A program made the translations under genes and the position numbers. A stretch of 64,000 nt of DNA from Platanthera guangdongensis. Taxonomy: Eukaryota; Streptophyta; Magnoliopsida; Asparagales; Orchidaceae. Shown here in pieces: positions 53,241-64,000 of the stretch. The DNA is taken from NCBI GenBank assembly GCA_039583875.1, contig CM077164.1:64821628-64885627 (forward strand), in the 5' to 3' direction. The number at the start of each line of letters is the position of its first letter. The stretch's first letter is position 1. The notes under the pieces were generated by a model, which made no database searches, had not been told where the DNA came from, and saw only the letters and a program-made list of their open reading frames with translations.

Positions 53241-53960
53241 AATGGTCCCGCAATGGTTGCGTAATTTTTTTATAAATCGTCTATAATAGCCGGATAAGCC
53301 TAAAAATGAACGTAATTGTCGTAATGTTGTGGGAACTGGCCATTATAAAATAGCTAAAATCTTGTCGGGATGGGGATGGACACCCCTAGGGGAGATGAGG
53401 TGGCAAGAAATTCAATTTCACTGGTAGCAAAGGTGCACTTTGAAAGTTTGACGTGTAAAGAATTCTCTTGTAAGGTATGTAGGACAGAAGTGAGGTGTGT
53501 TATGTGACTGGGGTAATTCATGCTATAAATTAAAATGTCATCAAAAAAATGACTACAAATTTCCGTAAATAGGGTTGGAAGAGGGTGTTCATCAAGGACT
53601 GAAAAGTCGTCGGGGCGTTAGTAAGTCCAAAGGGCATTACTCTAAATTCATATAAGCCCTGGTGGGTTCTAAACGCAGTCTTGTGTATGTCCACCGGGTG
53701 CATGCGCACCTGATGATATCCTGATTAGAGGTCGAGTTTAGAGAAAACGGTTGAACCATGGAGTTCGTCTAGTAATTCGTCGACCGTGGGCATAGGAAAT
53801 GCATCTTGGATTGTAATAGCGTTTAATGCCCGGTAATCGACGCAAAAACGCCAACAACCATCTTTTTTTATATAAGTAGGACTGACGAACTAAACGAAGA
53901 TGTGTTGGGTTGTATAATGTCCCAGTCTAACATTTCATTTACTAAACGCTCTATCTCTGC
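53241..53960 (-). pseudogene. Gypsy reverse transcriptase
   Basis: [19 protein letters not shown] at about 53845, [16 protein letters not shown] at about 53640, and FFDDILIY at about 53550, so the catalytic aspartates are present. Broken by a stop where the R of KLDLRSGYHQ should be (about 53728), by a frameshift in the LT..ICSHFF region, and by further breaks before GLSGYYRRFIKK at 53290. Confidence 0.85.
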
Positions 53961-54259
53961 TTTATGAAAATGAGGATAGCAGTAGGGTTTGACTCTAACG
54001 ATAGCTTCTGGGGGTTCGATGGGTATTTTATGGTCACACTGTCTCTCCGGTGGTAGATCTGTCGGTGGCTGAAAAAGTTTTGAAAATATGTGAAGTATGT
54101 GTGCAATGTATGGTGGTGGTGGTGTGTTTTTGGGTTGTGTTTCGACTGTTTGGAGGGAATAAAAACAGAGCAGGGATTCTGAAATAGAATCTTGGTTGAC
54201 CAGTTTGTGAACTTGGCTCGTGGATAATGGAAGGGGGGCTTGATCTTTGTGGCCAAATA

Positions 54260-54941
54260 AACTAATATGTTAGTTTTGATGTGTAAAGTGCATTTGTTTA
54301 GTCCGGAAATTGGTAGTCACATCCGCAAGTGATTCTAACCATAACATACCTAGGACGATATATGAACCATAAAGGTCCAGGATAAAGATATTAGTTGGAA
54401 ATTTATAATTTTGTATGATAAGTGGTGCGTTGAGGTATAGTCCCGTGCATTGAAGTACTTCTCCATTGCCGACGTGCACATTGAAGGGTTTTATAACTGT
54501 GATGGGGATGTTTAACAATTTTGAAAACCGGGTGGAATAAAATTAGTCGATCTTCCATAGTCGACCATAATTTGTACTGGGTAAGATAATAGGGTCCCTG
54601 AAAAACGGATGGACTGACTGGTAAAAGCTCCCATGAGGGCCTGGAAGCTGATCTTGGTGTCTAGTGTAGGAATGCTGGCCTGATGGTAGCCGTCGTTAGA
54701 ACTAGTCGGGTCCGCTTCTTTGAGGGTCAATGGCATATCGTCTTCGAGTACTAAATATGAAATTTTATTTTTACACTTGTGGCCGGGCAAATAGCGTTCA
54801 TCGCAAGTGTAACAAAGGCCCTTCTTGCGTTTTGTGCACAGTTCGTCGGGTGATAGTCGTTTGAAATTCGGTTTTAACTGAAGTGTTGGGCGTCCCACTT
54901 GGGGAAAGTGGGTTGTAGGTTTATCTGTACGGTGGTCTTCT
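54260..54941 (-). pseudogene. Gypsy gag end, zinc knuckle and protease
   Basis: Resumes the gag frame after the nested element. CYTCDERYLPGHKC at 54815-54774 is the zinc knuckle. The protease active site reads IMVDYGRSTNFI at about 54555, altered from D-S-G-S-T. ILDLYGSYIVLGMLWLESL at about 54370 is the C-terminal protease motif, in another frame. Confidence 0.85.
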
Positions 54942-56189
54942 TGTTGAAGCCAAAATTGGCTTCTGTGGAGTTCGGGGTCCCAAAAGAGGGGTGACCGCGC
55001 ACCTACTACCCTCAAGCGAACGATCTAGGCATAAGATTAGGAACACAAGGGACAGACCCAAGGTCTCAGCGTGGAGGACCCACCGCATACCCGGAAGACT
55101 AACAAACTCTTCCCCTCCCAAGCCAAAGGCTGAGCTAAGATACCTTCGGAGGGTGCTCTTGGCCGACCGGAACATCTAAGGAGGGTCTCAAGACCAACTC
55201 TCTCCTATCCAGATGTGTCTCCTTGGGTCTACACAAAATGCTCCTCACCCGCCGTACTGATGGCGCAAACTCGCCGAGCAATTCCACGACACGCTGCCCA
55301 AACTGGGGCACGAACAACGTAACTTCGCTGTCCTAAAAGGCTGTCAACAGGCCATGAGGGGCTTCCCGACAACTATACCTCGGGGCCCCCACAGGGCGAG
55401 CGGTTCTCGAGAACACCGTCTGCCTAATACGAAGAAGAAAGCTACACATCCTCAGAGCATCACAGATATTAAAAGAATATTACATGAATATGAATTCCAT
55501 ACTTCGGCACGCAGGCCGGCAATATAAACAAAAAGGCCTTCGAGGGCCGGCACAAGCTTGGGCTTAAGCCCGCTACTCCCCACCTGGTACTGCAACACCT
55601 GTATGCCAACGTCTCGACAAGCGGCGGTCAGCTAGACGTTAGTTAGTTAACATAAGCTGGCCGAACATATTGCACATACCCCTTTTTCGGGGCTATGGTG
55701 CGCATTCCCTGCAAATGGAAAATATGCAACTTTCTCGGAGTCTTCTCCGGGAACCCCAGAACATCACCAATCTGGCTCACACGTCCTGATGGGCTTCACA
55801 CAGCATGTCTAAACCCGTACTCACGCTTCCGGGTGCTAACACAGTTAATTGCGGGGACGTACACGTCAACCCGTCGGAGAGCTCCCTTCCTCCACCCGTT
55901 GGTGGAGAGGGGCTTCCATGCAAATATGGAAACTGAGGGCTTCACCTGCCCAAGTAGAAATTTCGTTACCCTTGACGCGTGCTTGACGGCGGTGCCGGGA
56001 GAGGAGCCCGTGGCTAGCTTAGTCCTGAGTGGTTGCGACGGTGGCCGATCTCCACTCCAGGCCGAGCCTTGCTCTAGTTGTAATCTTGATCCCTCCTGGG
56101 GGATGAAATCCCCATGCCCTCTTTGACCGAGCCCCGTTGGGAGAGAAGAAATCACCTCCATCTCTCTCTTGATGGCTGGCTCGAGTTCC

Positions 56190-56395
56190 AGGCGGCGCCG
56201 GGAGGGAATCTCCTAGCCAGCCTTGCTGTAAGCGGCGCCGGGAGAGGAGCTCCCGACCGGCCTTACCGTAGGCGGTGCTGGGAGAGGAGCTCCCGGCCGG
56301 CCTCGCTGTAAGAGGTGCCGGGAGAGGAGCTCCCGGCCGGCCTCGCTGTCGGCGGCGCCGGGAGAGGAGCTCCCGGCCGGCCTCGCTTTGCCCTA
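56190..56395. repeat. About 40-bp tandem repeat in the left LTR, five copies
   Basis: Unit GGCGCCGGGAGAGGAGCTCC followed by CGGCCGGCCTCGCTGTAAGC; GGAGCTCC is palindromic. The same array occurs at 61438-61643 in the other LTR with the same copy number. Confidence 0.88.
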
Positions 56396-56908
56396 GGCGG
56401 CGGCGACGAAGAGAGGTCGGGGTAGAGGGAGAGAGATAGAGCAAAGCTCGGGCTTCCCCTAGCCGGCGGCGGCCTGGACAGAAAAACTGGAGAGGGGGCG
56501 GCTCGAGCTGCAGCTCCGGGCGGCCGGAGAGAGAGAGAGAGAGACGGGGTGGGGTTGCCGTCGTGCTCCAGCCGACGAGAGAGAGGGGCGGCGGGATCGA
56601 GCCGCTGCTTCAGGCGGCTGGAGGGAGAGAGAGGGACGGGCGGCCGACTGTTCCTGCTTGACCGAACCCTAGTGAGGAAAAAATTAAAATCCCTCTTTTC
56701 TTCCTGCTGCTCTTCTCCCCCCCCCCCCCGAGCTCTCTTTCTTCTTCTTCTCCAAATCCCCTCCCGCCTCACTGTTTCCCATCCCCTTCTTTATTTGTTT
56801 TTTGACTTTTGCTGTCCCCTCCCCCCGATGCCCATCCCCCTCCTCCCCTTATCTCTTTGTCTTTTTCTCTTTTGCTGTACCCGATCACTTGCCTCTTCCA
56901 AACTCAAT

Positions 56909-56910
<2 letters not shown>

Positions 56911-56981
<71 letters not shown>
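56911..56981. repeat. (TA)n microsatellite
   Basis: About 35 TA units in the left LTR. In the right LTR the equivalent run (62160-62250) begins with CA units and is longer. Confidence 0.95.
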
Positions 56982-56986
<5 letters not shown>

Positions 56987-57153
56987 TATAATATTAACCT
57001 TCATCTGTAAAAACTCTATACACGCAAAACCTCCGCATGCGTGCACGAGTGCTCGCATGAGCTCGACCGGGGCTGCACCAAAACGCCGCTCATAGTACGT
57101 CCCGAGTGCGCCGTTTGGGCAGGCTCCCGCTCGACCGGATACGGGGTTGTACA

Positions 57154-57172
57154 CAATCCCCGCTCTTTTCGA
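57154..57172 (-). other. Polypurine tract of the LARD-like element
   Basis: CGAAAAGAGCGGGGATTG on the - strand, adjoining the left LTR; the main evidence for orientation. Confidence 0.6.
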
Positions 57173-57424
57173 GGTTAGCACAAGCTCAGAAAGAAATGTG
57201 CAACCCCAAGTATCCGGCGAGTGGGAGCCGACCCAAAGAAAAATTTTTAGAGAAAAACTCACTTGGAGATAAAGGGAGCTCCACACCAGGGCTTAGATCA
57301 GAAACAACTCACTATCTTGAATATGCTGTAAAAACCAACGTTTTATAAACACAATTATTCTTTTTGAATCTCTTTCTGTAACGGTGGTATAACAAGTAGC
57401 AAATTTTATGAGAAACTAGCATAG

Positions 57425-57712
57425 AATGATGATTTAAACGCAGGAGCAGGTAAAGGTATAGAAGGACCGATAAATCTTAGCATACCCGCTCGATCAGCAT
57501 GGATAGGTAAAGATCAACCTTATAATGATTTATTAACACGACCAATAGTTACTCCTCTAGTTCTCATCACTACAACCTTTGCTAATCCCTTGGATGAATT
57601 CACTGATATGTTCAATATGGATGTTGAAACACTAGATGATGATGATGAGGAATACGCAACAGCTTTATCAAAGATAATAATAGGTGAATCTAGCGCTGCT
57701 GAGAATCTGTAA
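57425..57712 (+). other. 95-codon coding-like frame, unknown
   Basis: Open from after a TAG at 57422 to a TAA at 57710, without an ATG start. It reads as protein: GPINLSIPARSAWIGKDQPY, then LVLITTTFANPLDEFTDMFN and an acidic DDDDEEYATALSKI. Base composition (AT-rich) differs from the GC-rich surroundings. It lies on the strand opposite to the inferred orientation of the element. No family recognised; it may be a captured host or element fragment. Confidence 0.35.
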
Positions 57713-57910
57713 AACGAAATGTTTAAAACATTATTCCATAATCTAGACACACGAGCTTGTAAGAACCCTTAAGCAGCAGGAAAAATAATACAACATATGT
57801 AGCTATAATCAGTAGGTTTTTGAAGATTGTCCGCATATGATAGGACATCTAAAATCATTAGCTGGCAGAATTACTTAACAAATACATTTTATGATAGCTA
57901 TCTGTTGTTG

Positions 57911-58014
57911 TCATGTAGTCTGAGTCGTATATCGTATCATGTAGTCTGAGTCGTATATCGTATCATGTAGTCTGACTCGTATATCGTATCATGTAGTCTG
58001 AGTCGTATATCGTA
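57911..58014. repeat. 26-bp tandem repeat, four copies
   Basis: TCATGTAGTCTGAGTCGTAT plus ATCGTA, starting at 57911, 57937, 57963 and 57989; one G-to-C difference in the third copy. Confidence 0.93.
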
Positions 58015-58129
58015 TTATATCGAGAATTACTTTTGGTCGAGTCATGTTCGTTGACTAGTATATATATTTATATTTCAATATATAAAAAACTTTCATCTGT
58101 TATAAACATACATCTATTCCAAAACCAAG

Positions 58130-59935
58130 AACCAGGACCTCTGTCCCGCAGGCAAGCCTACGGACCTGCCAGCTACATGAGAGCCTGCGCAGCGGGTCTA
58201 CCTGGGGCCGAGCCGAGCTCGGGGTGCCGATGAAGATTCAAACCAAACCTATCCCCCACAGGCCAGCTTACGGATATGCCAGCCAGATGATAGCCTGCGC
58301 AGCGGGTCTACCTGGGGCCTAGCCGAGCTCGGGGTGCCGATGAAGATCCCAAACCAAACCTATCCCCCACAGACGAGTCTACGGACCTGCCAGCTAGATG
58401 AGAGCCTGCGCAGCGGGTCTACCTGGGGCCGAGCCGAGCTCGGGGTGCCGATGAAGTTTCCATAACCAAAACCTATCCCCCACAGGCGAGCCTACGGACC
58501 TGCCAGCTAGATGAGAGCCTGCGCAGCGGGTCTACCTGGGGCCGAGCCGAGCTCATGGTGCCGATGAAGATCCCAAACCAAACATATCCCCCACAGGCGA
58601 GCCTACGGACCTGCCAGCTAGATGAGAGCCTGCGCAGCGGGTCTACCTGGGGCCGAGCCGAGCTCGGGGTGCCGATGACGATTCCACAACCAAACCTATC
58701 CCCCACAGGCGAGCCTACGGACCTGCCAGCTAGATGAGAGCATGCGCAGCGGGTCTACCTGGGGTCGAGCCAAGCTCGGGGTGCCGATGAAGATCCCAAA
58801 AAAAACCTATCCCCCACAGGCGAGCCTACGGACCTGCCAGCTAGATGAGAGCCTGCGCAGCGGGTCTACCTGGGGCCGAGCCGAGCTCGGGGTGCCGATG
58901 AAGATCCCAAACCAAACCTATCCCCCACAGGCGAGCCTACGGACCTGCCAGCTAGATGAGAGCCTGCGAAGCGGGTCTACTTGGGGCCGAGCCGAGCTCG
59001 GGGTGCCGATGAAGATCCCAAACCAAACTTATCCCCCACAGGCAAGCATACGGACCTGCCAGCTAGATGAGAGCCTGCGCAGCGGGTCTACCTGGGGCCG
59101 AGCCGAGCTCGGGGTGCCAATGACGATTCCACAACCAAACCTATCCCCCACAGGCGAGCCTACGGACCTGCCAGCTAGATGAGAGCCTGCGCAGCGGGTC
59201 TACCTGGGGCCGAGTCGAGCTCGGGGTGCCGATGAAGATCCCAAACCAAACCTATCCCCCACAGGCAATCCTACGGACCTGCCAGCTAGATGAGAGCCTG
59301 TGCAGCGGGTCTACATGGGGCCGAGCCGAGCTCGGGGTGCCGATGAAGATCCCAAACCAAACCTATCCCCCACAGGCGAGCCTACGGACCTGCCAGCTAG
59401 ATGAGAGCCTGCGCAGCGGGTCTACCTGGGGCCGAGCCGAGCTCAGTGTGCCGATGACGATTCCACAACCAAACCTATCCCCCACATGCGAGCCTACGGA
59501 CCTGCCAGCTAGATGAGAGCCTGCGCAGCGGGTCTACCTGGGGCCGAGCCAAGCTCGGGGTGCCGATGAAGATCCCAAACCAAACCTATCCCCCACAGGC
59601 AAGCCTACGGACCTGCCAGCTAGATGAGAGCCTGCGCAGCGGGTCTACCTGGGGCCGAGCCGAGCTCGGGGTGCCGATGAAGATTCCACAAACCTAACCT
59701 AACTTATCCTAACCTATCCTGACCTATCCTGACCTATCCCCCACACGCGAGCCTACGGACCTGCCAGCTAGTAGGAGCCAGGCAGCGGGTCTACCTGGGG
59801 CCGAGCCGCGCTCGGGGTAGTGCAGAACCAAGAACCAGGACCTCTCCCCCACAGGCGAGCCTTCGGACCTGCCAGCTAGTAGGAGCCAGGTAGCGGGTCT
59901 ACCTGGGGCCGAGCCGCGCTCGGGGTACCTCTACC
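58130..59935. repeat. 111-bp tandem repeat, about sixteen copies
   Basis: Unit landmarks: TATCCCCCACAGGCGAGCCT, ACGGACCTGCCAGCTAGATG, AGAGCCTGCGCAGCGGGTCT and GAGCTCGGGGTGCCGATGA. The period of 111 bp holds through most of the array; the last copies (from about 59700) are shortened and carry a short TATCCTGACC repeat. As 111 is divisible by three, frames stay open on both strands (for example 58742-59179, 37-residue repeats with YPPQASLRTCQLDESLRSG). I treat it as a satellite-like array in a retroelement interior rather than a gene. Confidence 0.93.
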
Positions 59936-60189
59936 CGGTCAATCTCTACCCACTACGGGGCACATCTACCTGCTACATCCACCCTCCTGAGAACGAGGGT
60001 CGATCATATAATATTCTCCCTAAGGCACGTTTTGATCTCCAGGATCGAATATCCTAGCGATAAGAGGGGAATGGGAGGGGACTTCTTTCATCACATGACA
60101 ATGGTCGTCACTTGGTTCCTCTTCAATAACCATGACGATCGACTGAGTTTTTCTGTACTGGTCACTCTACACGCTCACCGCACCATAAC

Positions 60190-62158
60190 TGTTGAAGCCA
60201 AAATTGGCTTCTGTGGAGTTCGGGGTCCCAAAAGAGGGGTGACCGTGCACCTACTACCCTCAAGCGAACGATCTAGGCATAAGATTAGGAACACAAGGGA
60301 CAGACCCAAGGTCTCAGCGTGGAGGACCCACCGCATACCCGGAAGACTAACAAACTCTTCCCCTCCCAAGCCAAAGGCTGAGCTAAGACACCTTCGGAGG
60401 GCGCTCTTGGCCGACCGGAACATCTAAGGAGGGTCTCAAGACCAACTCTCTCCTATCCAGATGTGTCTCCTTGGGTCTACACAAAATGCTCCTCACCCGC
60501 CGTACTGATGGCGCAAACTCGCCGAGCAATTCCACGACACGCTGCCCAAACTGGGGCACGAACAGCGTAACTCCGCTGTCCTAAAAGGCTGTCAACAGGC
60601 CATGAGGGGCTTCCCGACAACTATACCTCGGGGCCCCCACGGGGCGAGCGGTTCTCGAGAACACCGCCCGCCTAATACGAAGAAGAAAGCTACACATCCT
60701 CAGAGCATCACAGATATTAAAAGAATATTACAGGAATATGAATTCCATACTTCGGCACGCAGGCCGGCAATATAAACAAAAAGGCCTTCGAGGGCCGGCA
60801 CAAGCTTGGGCTTAAGCCCGCTACTCCCCGCCTGGTACTGCAACACCTGTACACCAACGTCTCGACAAGCGACGATCAGCTAGACGTCAGTTAGTTAACA
60901 TAAGCTGGTCGAATATATTGCACATACCCCTTTTTCGGGGCTATGGTGCGCATTCCCTGCAAATGGAAAATATACAACTTCCTCGGAGTCTTCTCCAGGA
61001 ACCCCAGAACATCACCAATCCGGCTCACACGTCCGGATGGGCTTCACACAGCATGCCTAAACTCGTACTCACGCTTCCGGGTGCTAACACAGTTAATTGT
61101 GGGGACGTACACGTCAACCCGTCGGAGAGCTCCCTTCCTCCACCCGTTGGTGGAGAGGGGCTTCCATGCAAATATGGAAACTGAGGGCTTCACCTGCCCA
61201 AGTAGAAATTTCGTTACCCTTGACGCGTGCTTGGCGGCGATGCCGGGAGAGGAGCCCGTGGCTAGCTTAGTCCTGAGTGGTTGCGACGGTGGCCGATCTC
61301 CACTCCAGGCCGAGCCTTGCTCTAGTTGTAATCTTGATCCCTCCTGGGGGATGAAATCCCCATGCCCTCTTTGACCGAGCCCCGTTGGGAGAGAAGAAAT
61401 CACATCCATCTCTCTCTTGATGGCTGGCTCGAGTTCCAGGCGGCGCCGGGAGGGAAGCTCCCGGCCGGCCTTGCTGTAAGCGGCGCCGGGAGAGGAGCTC
61501 CCGGCCGGCCTTGCCGTAGGCAGTGCTGGGAGAGGAGCTCCCGGCCGGCCTCGCTGTAGGAGGCGCCGGGAGAGGAGCTCCCGGCCGGCCTCGCTATCGG
61601 CGGCGCCGGGAGAGGAGCTCCCGGTCGGCCTCGCTTTGCCCTAGGCGGCGGCGACGAAGAGAGGTCGGGGTAGAGGGAGAGAGATAGAGCAAAGCTCGGG
61701 CTGCCCCTAGCCGGCGGCGGCTTGGACAGAAAAACTGGAGAGGGGGCGGCTCGAGCTGCCGCTCCGGGCGGCCGGAGAGAGAGAGAGAGAGATGGGGTGG
61801 GGTTGCCGTCGTGCTCCAGCCGACGAGAGAGAGGGGCGGCGGGATCGGGCCGCTGCTTCAGGCGGCTGGAGGGAGAGAGAGGGACGGGCGGCCGACTGTT
61901 CCTGCTTGACCGAACCCTAGTGAGGAAAAAATTAAAATCCCTCTTTTCTTCCTGCTGCTCTTCTCCCCCCCCCCCCCCGAGCTCTCTTTCTTCTTCTTCT
62001 CCAAATCCCCTCCCGCCTCACTGTTTCCCATCCCCTTCTTTATTTGTTTTTTGACTTTTGCTGTCCCCTCCCCCTGATGCCCATCCCCCTCCTCCCCTTA
62101 TCTCTTTGTCTTTTTCTCTTTTGTTGTACTCGATCACTTGCCTCTTCCAAACTCAATC

Positions 62159-62256
<98 letters not shown>

Positions 62257-62427
62257 GTATTATAATATTAACCTTCATCTGTAAAAACTCTATACACGCA
62301 AAACCTTCGCATGCGTGCACGAGTGCTCGCATGAGCTCGAACGGAGCTGCACCAAAACGCCGCTCATAGTACATCCCGAGTGCGCCGTTTGGGGAGGATC
62401 CCGCTCGACCGGATACGGGGTTGTACA
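60190..62427 (-). repeat. LTR of the LARD-like element (right)
   Basis: 2238 bp, aligned along its length with 54942-57153; the extra length is in the microsatellite. Followed by CTTCT. On the inferred orientation this is the 5' LTR. Confidence 0.92.
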
Positions 62428-62432
62428 CTTCT

Positions 62433-63633
62433 AGCCATTGTTCTTCGAATAATTTTGCTAGACTAAACACGTCATCTAAGGTTAACGGTCCCTGGGTTAT
62501 GACACTCCGTTGAATGGGCGGTTTTAATCCGGCAATGAAGATAGATTTTAAATGATTAGGGTGCATGCGATAAATTTTCGTTGCTAACTCTTCAAATTTA
62601 TCTTTGTATGCTAGTACTGACGCTGATTGTCATAATAGTGTTATGCGTAGCATTGGATTTTCAAATGCCGAGGGGCCAAATCGGTTAAGAATTGCAAATT
62701 TAAATTCTGTCCAATTGTAATAAGCTCCATCGGGATTTAAAGATTCATACCATCTTGAGGCTGCTGGGTCAAGATGCAACGCGACGATGGACATATAGTC
62801 GGCATAATTGATATTTAAAAAAGTGAAGTAATATTCTGCCTTTTTTATCCAATCTGTGGGGTCTCCACTGTCAAAACGAGAGAAGAAAACTTTTACCTGA
62901 TGAATATTGGGAGAATTTGTGACGTGATAACTTGGAATTTGATTTGCTGGATGGTGTTGTGGCTGCCAGGTATTCGTCGTCGCTCCTGGGGCGATACATT
63001 TTGTGGTGGCTGTGTATGTGCGCTATAATGCGACGGTCCGGGGAGCAATAACTGTCTCTGGTTATGCTGAGCGTACCCGGGATGCTGGTTTGAAAATCTT
63101 GGTTGTCCCGGACCCCAGAATGCGGGCTGGTGTTGCTGGAGTGCTCGTGGCGCAGTTGCCGGAAAGGACTGTAGTGAAATGGGGTATCCCGATGATTGTC
63201 CCAGCAAGAATGGCTGGGAAGAGGGATTGGCGCTAAGATTTCCATCCAAGAGGAATCCGAGAGCGTGAACTGGCCGAATAGGCGATCAGTGGGCGCCCTC
63301 TTGGATATGTGTTGCGAAACCCGCCGCCGATGATGCGAGCGGAGTTGCCGAAGGGCCTGGCTGAGGCGGTGGAACGGTCGAACCCTCGTCACGGGCGGCC
63401 GCTGGGAAATCATTGAGCAGGGATAGGACTTCTTGCCAAAAAGAGGTAAGTTCCTGCGTGGTTTTGTCTGGAGAATGTTGAATCGTTTTCTGGATGTTGA
63501 ATAGCTCGGATTCTAGCCGTGTGAACTTCTGGAGGTGCTCCGCCTGCCGCGAATCCATCGTCTTCCATAACTCTTGCTTACTGGTAGCTAGATCTTCCAA
63601 TCGAGTCGCCGGAGGTCGTTCAGTGCTAGACAT
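62433..63633 (-). pseudogene. Gypsy gag, N-terminal part
   Basis: ATG at 63633 (SSTERPPATRLEDLATSKQE), coiled-coil-like to about 63430, then Pro/Gln-rich text with frameshifts. The capsid region is at 62560-62433 (LKSIFIAGLKPPIQ, LTLDDVFSLAKLFEEQWLE), cut there by the nested element and resumed at 54936. Stops are numerous at 62640-62890. Confidence 0.82.
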
Positions 63634-63663
63634 GTGGGATGACGGGCTCAACGAGAGCACCAA

Positions 63664-63950
63664 TGTAACCTTCCCGGACGGGAACTCCGGCAAGGTTTAC
63701 GGGCCTAAGTTAATGACAGGAAAGAAACTGTATTTATTTATTCATTGAATCAAATTAGTACAGATTAGGCCCTTAAATAGACTCCTATGACTTTATGACT
63801 GTTTACAAATATAGCCGTTATAGGTGAACAGGTGGCGGCGCCTAATAGGTTGATGTTAAGTAGCCACAAATTGTATTTGCTGGGCTCTTCTAAAGCGTTG
63901 GATGGAGAAATAAAATATGCGTCGTTGATGTTGTGCTTCCTCCTGTTACA
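63664..63950 (-). repeat. 5' LTR of the split gypsy
   Basis: TGTAACAGGAGGAAGCAC to AAGGTTACA on the - strand, 287 bp. Followed on the inside by TTGGTGCTCTCGTTGAGC, where a primer site belongs; the tRNA was not identified. Confidence 0.92.
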
Positions 63951-63980
63951 GTTATGCTCCTCTACTAGTTTTGCAACCAT
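63951..63980 (-). pseudogene. FAR1-type DNA-binding domain fragment
   Basis: MVAKLVEEHN ends at the gypsy insertion; beyond the element the frame goes on with HPLAVKNESYLLRSHRKI at 50643-50590. Together they match the end of the FAR1 zinc-finger domain, with the insertion inside the conserved H-N-H. In-frame TAG just upstream of the ATG may be an intron acceptor (TTAG) or a mutation. Confidence 0.75.
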
Positions 63981-64000
63981 CTAATTTTCCCCCTCTTTAT

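Larger units (their letters stand above)
54942..57153 (-). repeat. LTR of the LARD-like element (left)
   Basis: 2212 bp. On + it begins TGTTGAAGCCAAAATTGGC and ends GGGGTTGTACA. Contains GC-rich 40-bp repeats (56190-56395), a purine-rich block, C run (56717-56728) and (TA)n (56911-56981). Confidence 0.92.
54942..62427 (-). mobile_element. Non-autonomous LTR element (LARD-like), 7486 bp
   Basis: Two 2.2-kb LTRs with TG...CA ends surround a 3.0-kb interior with no gag or pol. Target-site repeat CTTCT at 54937-54941 and 62428-62432, and the gypsy gag reads on across it. The purine-rich GAAAAGAGCGGGGATTG beside 57153 suggests - strand orientation; no standard tRNA site was found at the other end (GTTATGGTGCGGTGAGC). 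About eight differences in the first 500 bp of the LTRs mark it as the youngest well-bounded insertion. Confidence 0.92.
50649..63950 (-). mobile_element. Chromodomain Ty3/gypsy element split by a non-autonomous LTR element
   Basis: LTRs of 288 and 287 bp, target-site repeat GTTAT at 50644-50648 and 63951-63955. Minus the nested element and its 5-bp repeat it is about 5.8 kb. Order on the - strand: gag, CCHC, protease, RT, RNase H, integrase, chromodomain. LTRs differ at about 20 of 288 positions by eye, the oldest well-bounded insertion here. Stops and frameshifts are frequent. Confidence 0.92.

Noticed and set aside
58742..59179. Gene for a 37-residue repeat protein
   Set aside because: Frames are open on both strands merely because the period is divisible by three; no start context, signal or family. 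Kept as a finding, not as a gene.
58130..59935. CRISPR-like array
   Set aside because: The 111-bp units are contiguous with no unique spacers, the repeat is far too long, and the context is a plant retroelement.
1..64000. Integrated plant pararetrovirus
   Set aside because: Every RT found sits with retrotransposon gag, protease or integrase motifs in copia or gypsy order; no movement-protein or caulimovirid coat motif was seen.

Overview
The window is a stretch of angiosperm nuclear genome built almost entirely of transposable elements stacked inside one another. Evidence for a plant: Ty1/copia and Ty3/gypsy LTR retrotransposons with plant tRNA primer sites, an Athila-type gypsy element, chromodomain gypsy elements, a hAT-type MITE, a FAR1/MULE-type fragment, and one host-type gene of the non-specific lipid-transfer protein (LTPG) family. 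Nothing seen decides between monocot and eudicot. There is no bacterial, plasmid or organellar signature.

Layout. 1-2760: decayed gypsy gag-pol joined to a copia protease fragment. 3155-7450: a decayed + strand copia carrying a 480-bp solo LTR (3226-3705, repeat AGTTC) and a 934-bp hAT-type MITE (5991-6924, repeat CTCTCCAG). 7450-11235: low-complexity DNA, minisatellites and an uncharacterised gene-like stretch. 11240-12948: an internally deleted - strand copia (repeat GGATC). 13339-29984: a - strand copia (repeat GATTT) split by an 11.3-kb Athila element at 14361-25682 (repeat GCGAC). 30368-35627: an almost open chromodomain gypsy with two stop codons (repeat TTGCC). 35802-38881: a gag-only copia. 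39400-43660: a decayed - strand copia whose LTR is split by a 586-bp foldback element containing tRNA-like heads. 45706-46887: a solo LTR (repeat ATTAT). 48148-48505: LTPG exon 1 on the - strand. 49419-50643: MULE/FAR1-related fragments. 50649-63950: a - strand chromodomain gypsy (repeat GTTAT) that landed inside a FAR1-like coding sequence and was itself hit by a 7.5-kb non-autonomous LTR element (54942-62427, repeat CTTCT), which carries about sixteen 111-bp tandem repeats.

Host gene. The LTPG exon 1 (eight-cysteine domain, TATA-type promoter) ends at a phase-1 GTATGT donor. The best candidate for the next exon is 57 bp at 13114-13170, on the same strand, with a strong acceptor, matching phase and a Ser/Thr/Pro-rich product. 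If this is right, most of the window is one roughly 35-kb intron filled by nested retrotransposons. A last exon encoding the GPI tail was not found.

Nesting order fits LTR divergence counted by eye: copia 13339-29984 about 4% against about 3% for the Athila inside it; gypsy 50649-63950 about 7% against about 1.6% for the element inside it. Nearly every pol frame is broken, mostly by transitions of the kind expected from decay of methylated cytosine. No element is clearly autonomous.
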